Assembly (NCBI RefSeq): GCF_030005555.1
Contig: NZ_JASCQG010000002.1
Span: forward strand, 248,001 to 312,000
DNA: 64,000 nt
Source: Empedobacter sedimenti
Lineage (GTDB): Bacteria > Bacteroidota > Bacteroidia > Flavobacteriales > Weeksellaceae
Direction: 5' to 3'
The position numbers and the translations under genes were made by a program. Of the stretch, positions 9,327 to 15,955 are shown piece by piece (position 1 is the stretch's first letter; every line of letters starts with the position of its first letter). The notes under the pieces are model-generated. The model worked only from the letters and a program-made list of their open reading frames with translations, did not search any database and was not told the origin of the DNA.

Positions 9327-9454
9327 TGGGAACACTTTATTTATCTAAAATGATGCTTGTTTATCGCAACGAAAACGGCAGAATAACAAAAGTTTACACA
9401 GGACAATTTGCTTTTGATATGATTGGCGAAGAGCCTGTAAATGTAGAAAAATAA
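9326..9454 (+). CDS. Small early phage protein
   Basis: A 42-residue frame whose ATG overlaps the MuB stop codon (TAATG), the coupling used repeatedly in this phage. It has no recognised domain. A strong hairpin follows 15 bases after its stop. Confidence 0.45.
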   Translation: MGTLYLSKMMLVYRNENGRITKVYTGQFAFDMIGEEPVNVEK

Positions 9455-9468
9455 CAATAGAATAAAAT

Positions 9469-9490
9469 AAGCGGGATAAAACCCGCTTTT
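9469..9490 (+). terminator. Internal terminator-like hairpin after MuAB
   Basis: AAGCGGG / CCCGCTT with a 6-base loop, followed by TT, lies between the MuB unit and DUF3164. The T run is short, so it may attenuate rather than stop early transcription, giving more MuA/MuB-region RNA than downstream RNA. Confidence 0.55.
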
Positions 9491-9517
9491 GGTGGTAAAA
9501 AACAATAAAATAACAGT

Positions 9518-10171
9518 ATGGAAGCATCAATAATGAACAAGCCAGCAAGTGAAATGTCAGTAGACGAATTATTGGCATTGGCAAACCAAAAGCAAGAAGC
9601 TGAATTGAAACAAGCAAAACAGCGTAAAGACGCTTATTTCGCAGATAAAAACAACTTTCTGAACGATGTTGTAGCTAAATATCAAGAAGTACAAGACATT
9701 TTGAAAAGTTTGAAAAAAGAAGCGATTACACACGCCGAAAACTTCAATCGTTTAATGTACGAAATTGAAAACAAGGCAGTAAAAGACGCTAAATCGTTCA
9801 AATTAGAAAATGAAACTGTTCGATTAATGGTTGAGGAAAAAGAATTGTTCTCATTCACAGATGAAGCAATCGTTCACATCAACTCAATTCGTGATATTTT
9901 CCGTAAAAAGTTTGAAGGAAGAAACAAAGCTTTTTACAATTTATTAGATGGTATTCTGATGAAAAATTCAAAAGGAGAATATGATCCAAAATTGTTGACA
10001 AAAGCACGCAGACAAGTGAAAGAAATCGGAGACGAAGAGTTGATTTCTGAATTTGATAAACTAACAGATTGTCAAAAAGTGGTTGGTTCTGCTAAATATA
10101 TCCGAGTATATACAAAAGACGCTGAAACTAAGAAATGGAATGATATAACGCTAAATTTTTCAAGTCTATGA
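9518..10171 (+). CDS. DUF3164 family early phage protein
   Basis: A 217-residue soluble, strongly charged, largely helical protein that matches the DUF3164 family found after MuB in Mu-like phages. The stretch AKSFKLENETVRLMVEE followed by a helical region ending in the basic RRQVKEIGDEELI segment is typical. The function is not established; position in the early region suggests a role in replication or host takeover. An in-frame ATG at 9533 is an alternative start. Confidence 0.8.
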   Translation: MEASIMNKPASEMSVDELLALANQKQEAELKQAKQRKDAYFADKNNFLNDVVAKYQEVQDILKSLKKEAITHAENFNRLMYEIENKAVKDAKSFKLENETVRLMVEEKELFSFTDEAIVHINSIRDIFRKKFEGRNKAFYNLLDGILMKNSKGEYDPKLLTKARRQVKEIGDEELISEFDKLTDCQKVVGSAKYIRVYTKDAETKKWNDITLNFSSL

Positions 10172-10266
10172 TCGTAAATATTTTATTCGGATTGTTTGCA
10201 TTAGGAATGCTGTCAATCCTTGGTGTAGTGGTTTATTTTTCTAACAAAGCAAATGACAAAATATGA
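10168..10266 (+). CDS. 32-residue single-pass membrane peptide
   Basis: A very short gene coupled at both ends by ATGA overlaps: its start overlaps the DUF3164 stop and its stop overlaps the next start. The product is almost entirely one hydrophobic segment (residues 2-24) followed by a short basic tail, SNKANDK. The tight coupling on both sides makes it likely to be real. The function is unknown; a superinfection or membrane role is conceivable. Confidence 0.55.
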   Translation: MIVNILFGLFALGMLSILGVVVYFSNKANDKI

Positions 10267-10469
10267 GTGTTGAAATTACAAAAGTATCAAGCGAAATGTA
10301 CATCGTAAATGGAAAATCAATGTTGTTGGAAAATTTTAAATGGAAACCACAAATTGAAAAACTAAATGCAAAGGAAGAAACCGCATTTAAACAGCGTTTA
10401 AACGCTGATTTGTTCAACGAAAAGAATAAAGTTCATGCCATTAACATTAACCGAAATATACGTAATTGA
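10263..10469 (+). CDS. Small early phage protein
   Basis: A 68-residue soluble protein, coupled to the membrane peptide by an ATGA overlap. It has no recognised domain. The C-terminus is basic and overlaps the next gene by 35 bases. Confidence 0.55.
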   Translation: MSVEITKVSSEMYIVNGKSMLLENFKWKPQIEKLNAKEETAFKQRLNADLFNEKNKVHAININRNIRN

Positions 10470-10755
10470 TGACTTGACAAACGAAAAGCTAAAATTTGAA
10501 TCGATGAAAGAGGTTGCAATTTTCATTAGTAAAGTGTTAAATATTGAAGTTGATATGAAAATCCTTTACCGTAACAAATCACGTAAAAATAGAGCATACA
10601 GACGTTTTTATATTACAACTAATGAAAATTTCAAACCTCGAATATTTGTATCATCAAAACTTAGAAATAGTATTAAAACTGAGTTTAAACCGAGTTTAAA
10701 CGAGCGTCAAAATCAAAAATGGTTCTCTAAAAAAACAAGAATCATCAAATCCTGA
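10435..10755 (+). CDS. Small basic early phage protein
   Basis: A 106-residue protein with a very basic C-terminal half (many Lys and Arg, for example NKSRKNRAYRRF), which suggests nucleic-acid binding. No family is recognised. Its stop codon TGA lies inside the 5' arm of the second T-arm-like hairpin, so translation of this gene would run into that structure. Confidence 0.55.
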   Translation: MPLTLTEIYVIDDLTNEKLKFESMKEVAIFISKVLNIEVDMKILYRNKSRKNRAYRRFYITTNENFKPRIFVSSKLRNSIKTEFKPSLNERQNQKWFSKKTRIIKS

Positions 10756-10793
10756 TCGGCAAACTCCGAGGTTCGAGTCCTCGGCAGGAACAA
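10750..10793 (+). promoter_or_regulatory. tRNA T-arm-like hairpin, copy 2
   Basis: The same structure as at 6142. TCCTG (10750-10754) pairs with CAGGA (10785-10789), and CCGAGG / CCTCGG closes the T-loop TTCGAGT. Compared with copy 1 one stem pair changes from A-T to G-C with both sides altered, so pairing is kept. The last stem base is again exactly 27 nt before the downstream ATG. Confidence 0.65.
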
Positions 10794-10815
10794 TCAAACC
10801 AAAAACCATATAATT

Positions 10816-11106
10816 ATGTTTAACACTTATGAATATCAAATGAATTTGAGAGACAAACGGAGTATTGTTTTGACGATTGCGACAAGAACAGGTATCAAAG
10901 ATGCTGATTGTTGGATTAAGTTTAATAATTGGATGTTGAATAGTAGTGTGCTAAAAAAAGAGCTTCACAAATACAATTCAGACGAATTAGATAAGCTTAT
11001 CAAACAATTCAGAGGTTTAGAAGCCAATTATCGCAAGTCAGCGAATAAAACAGGAACAAAAGCGTGGATGCACAAAAATAAGTTCCAACCATTAAGTCAG
11101 AATTAA
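10816..11106 (+). CDS. Early phage protein, unknown
   Basis: A 96-residue soluble, mostly helical and basic protein. It starts 27 nt after the T-arm-like hairpin. I do not recognise a family; the location corresponds roughly to the small early genes between DUF3164 and the late regulator in Mu. Confidence 0.6.
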   Translation: MFNTYEYQMNLRDKRSIVLTIATRTGIKDADCWIKFNNWMLNSSVLKKELHKYNSDELDKLIKQFRGLEANYRKSANKTGTKAWMHKNKFQPLSQN

Positions 11107-11114
11107 AAAAGACT

Positions 11115-11175
11115 TGAGACGCAACATATCCCAAGCCCCATTGACCACGGCAAAGATATTTTAAAAAACGTCTCA
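11115..11175 (+). promoter_or_regulatory. Structured leader before an early gene
   Basis: TGAGACG (11115-11121) and CGTCTCA (11169-11175) are perfect inverted repeats enclosing about 47 bases, which contain a possible inner GCC/GGC pairing. The 3' arm ends 4 bases before the ATG at 11180, so the structure would cover the ribosome landing site. Confidence 0.4.
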
Positions 11176-11179
11176 TACA

Positions 11180-11410
11180 ATGGCATATAATCGCAAAAAC
11201 TATTTAAAAAGAGTTCTCAAGGTTCAGAAAATAACCCTTGAGCATCGTGCCCAAGGGTTATATTTTAAAGAGATATTTCATTTACACATTGAAAGTCAAT
11301 TTAATATCTGCCAAAGAACTTATGAAAATTATTTAGGCGTTAATGCTAAAAAACAGCTCCGAGAGTTTGAAGAAATTGAAAACACAAACCAAATAACGCT
11401 GTTTGAATGA
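11180..11410 (+). CDS. Small early phage protein, possible HTH
   Basis: A 76-residue protein beginning MAYNRKNYLKRVLKVQ. The segment around FNICQRTYENYLGVNAKK resembles the recognition part of a small helix-turn-helix, and similar short proteins are common in Bacteroidetes Mu-like phages. It overlaps the next gene by 4 bases. Confidence 0.55.
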   Translation: MAYNRKNYLKRVLKVQKITLEHRAQGLYFKEIFHLHIESQFNICQRTYENYLGVNAKKQLREFEEIENTNQITLFE

Positions 11411-11736
11411 GAAAAATAAAGTTAAAAGTTGATTATGACGTCCTAAGAGCGTTACTCAACATTACTATTAACGGTCTAAATGCGCCGTTCATTGACAATC
11501 AGGAAGAAAAATTTAAACAATCAGTTAAAGCTGATCTATTTGTTATGTTATCGAAAAAATCGGTGGCTTTAAATCTTAAAAATTTGACTTTAAAATACCA
11601 CGAAGCGTATTTATTACATGATGAAATCGGTAAAATTTCGCACACTTTGGAAGTCTCCAATTATACAAGTCTTAAAGTGCTCAATTTCTATGCAGAATTA
11701 GATCAGTTTTTAACTCAAAATTTACAAATAAGATGA
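11407..11736 (+). CDS. Early phage protein, unknown
   Basis: A 109-residue soluble, helical protein with no recognised family. ATGA overlaps couple it to both neighbours, so it is translated as part of the early operon. Confidence 0.55.
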   Translation: MRKIKLKVDYDVLRALLNITINGLNAPFIDNQEEKFKQSVKADLFVMLSKKSVALNLKNLTLKYHEAYLLHDEIGKISHTLEVSNYTSLKVLNFYAELDQFLTQNLQIR

Positions 11737-12551
11737 AAAATTTAATGGTAACCATTTCAGGTGGACGAAGTTCAGCAATGATGGCTCGTCATATTCAAAC
11801 TTCTGAAAAGTATAAAAATTTTGAAAAGATTTTTGTTTTTTGTAACACAGGTATGGAGCGTCCAGAAACAATTGATTTCTTAAAAAAAATAGAATCAATT
11901 TGGAAAATACCTTTAATAAAAATAGAAGGTATTTATTCTCAAGAAATGGGAAAAGGCGTTGGTTATAGAATTGTCGAATGGAATGATTTAAATATGAATG
12001 CTACGCCATTTTCAGAAGCTATTAAACATAAAAACAAAGGTAAATATGAAGGTTTACCAAACTCAGAAGCACCATATTGTAGTGATATGATGAAAACTAT
12101 TCCATCAAAAAAACTATGCGATGATATTTTTGGAGTAAACAATTATATTAAAGCAATTGGATTTAGGAAAGAGGATATGCCAAAAAGGATTAGTTGGGCT
12201 GAAATATTAGAAGATAAAAAACGTATTTTTCCATTAATCACAGATTTTTATGCGCCGATTTCTCAAAGAGATTTAAATAATTATTTTGACCTCCAACCAT
12301 TCAAATTAGAGTTACATAGTAAGCTAGGAAATTGTGAGTTGTGTTGGAAAAAATCTGATAAAAACTTAATTGAAGCAATAAAATATGGGACAAGATTTAT
12401 TGATTGGTTTAAAACTCATGAATTAATGTATCATAATACTTCATTTCGTGAACGAAAATCTATAAATGATTTAGTTCGATTATCTCAATATCCTCAAACT
12501 TTAGAGATGGATTTTGAAACTATTGAAGACAACTGTATATGTAATTTTTAA
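11733..12551 (+). CDS. PP-loop protein, PAPS-reductase/DndC-like
   Basis: A 272-residue protein of the phosphoadenosine phosphosulfate reductase superfamily. The ATP-binding PP-loop is SGGRSSA at residues 9-15, near the N-terminus as expected. Cys residues follow in APYCSDMMK and in the pair NCELCWKKS, and a CICNF tail ends the protein. Such proteins reduce PAPS or activate sulfur for thiolation of nucleic acids (the DndC family). In a phage with a Mom-like gene a role in nucleic-acid modification or sulfur supply is plausible but not shown. It is coupled upstream by ATGA. Confidence 0.75.
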   Translation: MKNLMVTISGGRSSAMMARHIQTSEKYKNFEKIFVFCNTGMERPETIDFLKKIESIWKIPLIKIEGIYSQEMGKGVGYRIVEWNDLNMNATPFSEAIKHKNKGKYEGLPNSEAPYCSDMMKTIPSKKLCDDIFGVNNYIKAIGFRKEDMPKRISWAEILEDKKRIFPLITDFYAPISQRDLNNYFDLQPFKLELHSKLGNCELCWKKSDKNLIEAIKYGTRFIDWFKTHELMYHNTSFRERKSINDLVRLSQYPQTLEMDFETIEDNCICNF

Positions 12552-12552
12552 T

Positions 12553-13074
12553 ATGCAAAAAATAGATTTCACAGAAACATTAAACGAAAAGCCTTCCTAT
12601 TTTATTTATAAAATTTGGGAAGGCTTTTTCCGTAATAATATTGCAAGATGCGACTATTATTACAATCAATTTTTAGACGGTTATCAGTTACAATTTGGCA
12701 AAGAATGGGATAATATGGATGAGGATAATTTATTGAGTTGTCCTAAATTTCATACAATACGTTCTAAAACAGGATTGTTGACAGAAGATTGCGAACTCGA
12801 ATTAGTCATCAACAAAGGAACTCCAAAGGAATTTACTTTTTCGCCGACACTTTATGTCCATTCAATCCAGCAAATTTGGATGATAGACGAACCAGAAGGC
12901 TTTGGATTTACGGTAAATATTGACGGAATTATCCGAAATGATGCTTTAATAGAGCAATTGGCAATTAACGATGGTTTTGAAAGTTTAGAAGCCTTTAAAA
13001 CCTATTTTAAACAAAAAATGATAAACGGATCATATGAGGGTTTTATTATTCATTGGACACGAATAAAATATTAG
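12553..13074 (+). CDS. ASCH-like phage protein
   Basis: A 173-residue protein taken from the ATG just after the PP-loop gene's stop; a further upstream in-frame ATG at 12514 would overlap that gene. The central part (KFHTIRSKTGLL ... TLYVHSIQQIWM) and the C-terminus (LAINDGFESLEAF ... GFIIHWTRIKY) follow the pattern of ASCH-domain (PUA-like) phage proteins, which bind modified or structured RNA. The function is not known. It is 3 bases before the nuclease gene. Confidence 0.6.
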   Translation: MQKIDFTETLNEKPSYFIYKIWEGFFRNNIARCDYYYNQFLDGYQLQFGKEWDNMDEDNLLSCPKFHTIRSKTGLLTEDCELELVINKGTPKEFTFSPTLYVHSIQQIWMIDEPEGFGFTVNIDGIIRNDALIEQLAINDGFESLEAFKTYFKQKMINGSYEGFIIHWTRIKY

Positions 13075-13077
13075 ATT

Positions 13078-13614
13078 ATGAATAACATAATGATAGACAT
13101 CGAAACGCTTTCAACAGAATTTGACGCTGTAATCTTATCCATTGCAGCTGTCCGTTTTGATATAAGTACAGGAATAAAAGATGAAGATAATTTTTACACC
13201 AAAGTTGATAAACAAAGTTGTATTGATTTTAATCTAAAAATGAATCCTGAAACAGTAGATTGGTGGATGCAACAAGAAGATAAAGCACGACAAGAGTTTT
13301 TATCTACTGTAAATAGAAAAAACATTAAAGATGCTTTAAAAGATTTATCCAATTTTATTTTAGAAACGGACAAAGTTTGGAGCAATGGAGCAACCTTTGA
13401 TTTGGTTATTTTACGAAGTGCTTACAAAGCTTGTAAATTGAAATTACCGTGGGAATTTTACAACGAGCGAGATGTACGTACACTTTCAGATTTAATTCCT
13501 ACAATCAAAGAAAATGAACCTTTTGTAGGTACAAAACACAATCCGTTATTTGATTGTATGCACCAAATAAAATATTGCAGTAAAGTATATCAACAATTGT
13601 TATACAACAAGTAG
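13078..13614 (+). CDS. DEDDh 3'-5' exonuclease, Rv2179c-like
   Basis: A 178-residue 3'-5' exonuclease of the RNase T/Rv2179c-like exoribonuclease family. All metal ligands can be placed: Asp7 and Glu9 (MIDIET), Asp108 (GATFDLVIL), and the final pair His154 and Asp159 (KHNPLFDC), which makes it DEDDh. It could trim RNA or single-stranded DNA ends during phage replication. It follows the ASCH-like gene by 3 bases in the same operon. Confidence 0.82.
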   Translation: MNNIMIDIETLSTEFDAVILSIAAVRFDISTGIKDEDNFYTKVDKQSCIDFNLKMNPETVDWWMQQEDKARQEFLSTVNRKNIKDALKDLSNFILETDKVWSNGATFDLVILRSAYKACKLKLPWEFYNERDVRTLSDLIPTIKENEPFVGTKHNPLFDCMHQIKYCSKVYQQLLYNK

Positions 13615-13660
13615 TTTATGAAAAAAAATGTAACTTTATTAAAATTTAAATGTACTTAAT

Positions 13661-13846
13661 ATGGCAGATGTAGAGTTTAAGATTGGAAATGTTGTAGAAT
13701 TAAAATCAACATTAAGTGGTTATCACCCTCAATTTGTAGTTTCCGATATTATAGGAAATGAGCTTGAAGTAGTTTGGTTTAATACTGATACTAAAGAATT
13801 TAATAAAGCTAGTTTATCTAAAGACGTTTTTAGAATAGCTTATTAA
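13661..13846 (+). CDS. DUF2158-like small protein
   Basis: A 61-residue protein with the DUF2158 (YodC-like) pattern: F-K-I-G-N-V-V-E-L-K-S at the start and a central V-V-W-F-N before the end. The function is unknown. It closes the early operon and is followed 5 bases later by a strong terminator. Confidence 0.6.
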   Translation: MADVEFKIGNVVELKSTLSGYHPQFVVSDIIGNELEVVWFNTDTKEFNKASLSKDVFRIAY

Positions 13847-13850
13847 ATGT

Positions 13851-13879
13851 AAAAACACTCATTAATTTGAGTGTTTTTT
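13851..13879 (+). terminator. Terminator of the early operon
   Basis: A 10-bp inverted repeat AAAAACACTC / GAGTGTTTTT with an 8-base loop and a T run. It separates the early operon from the secreted cargo gene. Confidence 0.88.
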
Positions 13880-13936
13880 GTTTTTACGGGAAACAGTAAG
13901 AAAATTAATTAAAATAATATCTAATTTTATAAAAAT

Positions 13937-14881
13937 TTGAAAATGAAAAAAATACTACTCATATTAATTGCCTTTTTATCAGTAAATAGTTTTGCTCAAG
14001 AAAAACCTGACTGGAATTACGATTATAACCAACCAATTAGTGCTTTTTTTCCTCAAACATTACCTGTGTTTACTGAAAAATATTTAGTTACTCAAAATAC
14101 ATATTATGAATTGAATTGGGTAGCAAATAATTTACGTAGATTGATTGAAAAACGTTTAAAATTAAGATTTAATAATGATGAACAAATTTTAAAAGAAAGT
14201 TCATCAACGGATGTATATAAATCATTATCTGGACGTACAATTGATAAATTATCTGTAAAATATAATATTTTTACTTATTATGGTAAATATGTAGTCAGTT
14301 CAATTGAAATTACAGGAAGTCAAGCTTCATTAATAAGTTTATTTGCTTATTTATATAATGTTGATTTACACAAATTGACATCTAAAACTTTTAGTAAAGA
14401 TTTTGCACAAGATCGTGCAGTTTTGAATTTAAATGATAATAAAATTGTTATTAAAAATGATTTATTTAAAACTATATCTGATTTTAAAAATGATTTTGAA
14501 ATAAGAAAAAACAAGTATAAAGTTGATAAATTAGCTTATGATTCAGAATTAGAAAAGGAAAAAAAGGAATATGAATTGGCTCTGATACAACAGAAAAAGG
14601 ATTACGAAGAGTACTATAAAAATAAAATTGAAAAAAGAAAACAAGATTCAATTAGAGATATAGAAATTAAAGCATCTATGCCTAAAGAATCCGTTGGAAT
14701 GTTTTTTTATAAAAAAGTAGGTTCTATCATAAAATTTACAGAAGAACCTACTGATGAAGTTTTAAAAAAGTTAATTGTAGAAAAAGCAAAACAGGATAAA
14801 AATGGAAATTTTGCAGTTTATGTTAAGACAATTACAATTAAAGATGAAAAAACTTATGAAATAAAATTGAATAAACGTTAA
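13937..14881 (+). CDS. Secreted coiled-coil protein, prophage cargo
   Basis: A 314-residue protein with an N-terminal signal peptide (about residues 1-20, ending SFAQ) and a highly charged coiled coil around 180-245 (KKEYELALIQQKKDYEEYYKNK region). I recognise no family. It sits alone between the early terminator and the convergent leftward virion genes; its stop overlaps the end of the 14878 gene by 4 bases. A secreted protein in an isolated unit fits a lysogenic-conversion gene more than a virion part; this is inference. Confidence 0.65.
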   Translation: MKMKKILLILIAFLSVNSFAQEKPDWNYDYNQPISAFFPQTLPVFTEKYLVTQNTYYELNWVANNLRRLIEKRLKLRFNNDEQILKESSSTDVYKSLSGRTIDKLSVKYNIFTYYGKYVVSSIEITGSQASLISLFAYLYNVDLHKLTSKTFSKDFAQDRAVLNLNDNKIVIKNDLFKTISDFKNDFEIRKNKYKVDKLAYDSELEKEKKEYELALIQQKKDYEEYYKNKIEKRKQDSIRDIEIKASMPKESVGMFFYKKVGSIIKFTEEPTDEVLKKLIVEKAKQDKNGNFAVYVKTITIKDEKTYEIKLNKR

Positions 14882-15402
14882 ACGTCATAATCAATTCTTT
14901 CAACCAAATTACCTGAAAGTCGCACTTTGTCATACAAACCCTCATGGATATTTCTTTGAGGGTTTTTTCGTCCCATATACGAGCATTCGTATTCTAAAAT
15001 ATAGATGTCGACAATCGAATCCATTTTATTAAATCCCTCTTTTGTCAATTCTAATTTTCCTGTATGTTCGCTCTCAAAACCATCTAAAACAGTATGTACT
15101 TGGTTGATGTAATTCAAGAATTTTAAACCTAATTCTCGGTTAAGAGAAATGTTTGATGTATCTCGTAATTGCTCATAAGCCAAACGAAAAGTTACAGTAG
15201 CTGTTGGAGGTTCTGTGGTATGATCAATATCCCAATCAACGAAAAGAGAATTATCTCCAAACAAATCAAAATTATCTTCGTCCAAATCTTGACCTGCATA
15301 AATATCAATGTATTTTGGTGGCGAAACACCTTCTTTTATAAATTCATCTAAAACTGATTCAGATTCGAATTTTGCAGTTATTTTATTATAAAAATCTTTC
15401 AT
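14878..15402 (-). CDS. Putative tail-completion protein (gp37-like)
   Basis: A 174-residue protein at the end of the leftward virion block, after gpG. The core (DWDIDHTTEPPTATVTFRLAYE, then RDTSNISLNRELGLKF) looks like a tail terminator or neck protein fold, and the place next to gpG in Mu-like phages is held by gp37-type proteins. The assignment is by position mainly. Confidence 0.45.
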   Translation of the reverse strand: MKDFYNKITAKFESESVLDEFIKEGVSPPKYIDIYAGQDLDEDNFDLFGDNSLFVDWDIDHTTEPPTATVTFRLAYEQLRDTSNISLNRELGLKFLNYINQVHTVLDGFESEHTGKLELTKEGFNKMDSIVDIYILEYECSYMGRKNPQRNIHEGLYDKVRLSGNLVERIDYDV

Positions 15403-15425
15403 TTTAAATGGTGTTTAAACATTGT

Positions 15426-15953
15426 TTAACTATTTAGAATTTTGTCGATTTCACGTTGTGTTAAACGTTCAATTCTTCGCATTAATAAAGCAGACTCTCC
15501 TAAAAATTGACGTTGAGGATAAGTCGTATTCATTTTACGAGTGTGTGCCTTAACAGTTGTCGTCCCATTAGAAACTCGTTTTTTCAGTACACGTCCTGTA
15601 CGTTCGCTTCTTGCACGTTTGGTTACTTTTCGTGTATGAGATTTAACTCGTACAGTTTTATTAATCGTACCACCGTCATTGTGTATTTGTGCATACGGGA
15701 CATCTGTACCAATGGTTACAGAATTACGAGTATAACTTAGTTTACGAATAGATCGTTTTAAACGTCCTGATTTTGTCATTAACGAACCTCTGTCTTTTCG
15801 CTCTCGTTTTTTCCATGCTACACGAGAGCGGTCAACCCAGTTTTTCTGTACAAATCGTTCTTTAGAAAAGTTAACCGCTTCGATAGCTACCATGTTGGGA
15901 AACTTCTCGTAAAGTTTCCCTAAGGCTTTTAATTTTCTTAGATAATCCGACAT
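15426..15953 (-). CDS. Phage virion morphogenesis protein, gpG-like
   Basis: A 175-residue very basic protein of the Phage_tail_S/gpG family (PF05069), which acts in head-tail completion. The family pattern is present: WKKRERKDRG, then TKSGRLKRSI, then VPYAQIHNDGG, and the C-terminal PQRQFLG. It is 2 bases after the tape measure gene on the same strand. Confidence 0.85.
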   Translation of the reverse strand: MSDYLRKLKALGKLYEKFPNMVAIEAVNFSKERFVQKNWVDRSRVAWKKRERKDRGSLMTKSGRLKRSIRKLSYTRNSVTIGTDVPYAQIHNDGGTINKTVRVKSHTRKVTKRARSERTGRVLKKRVSNGTTTVKAHTRKMNTTYPQRQFLGESALLMRRIERLTQREIDKILNS

Positions 15954-15955
15954 AA

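Noticed and set aside
12514-12552. Upstream start for the ASCH-like gene
   Set aside because: It would overlap the PP-loop gene by 38 bases, and the added 13 residues do not look like a conserved N-terminus; an ATG stands just after the stop.
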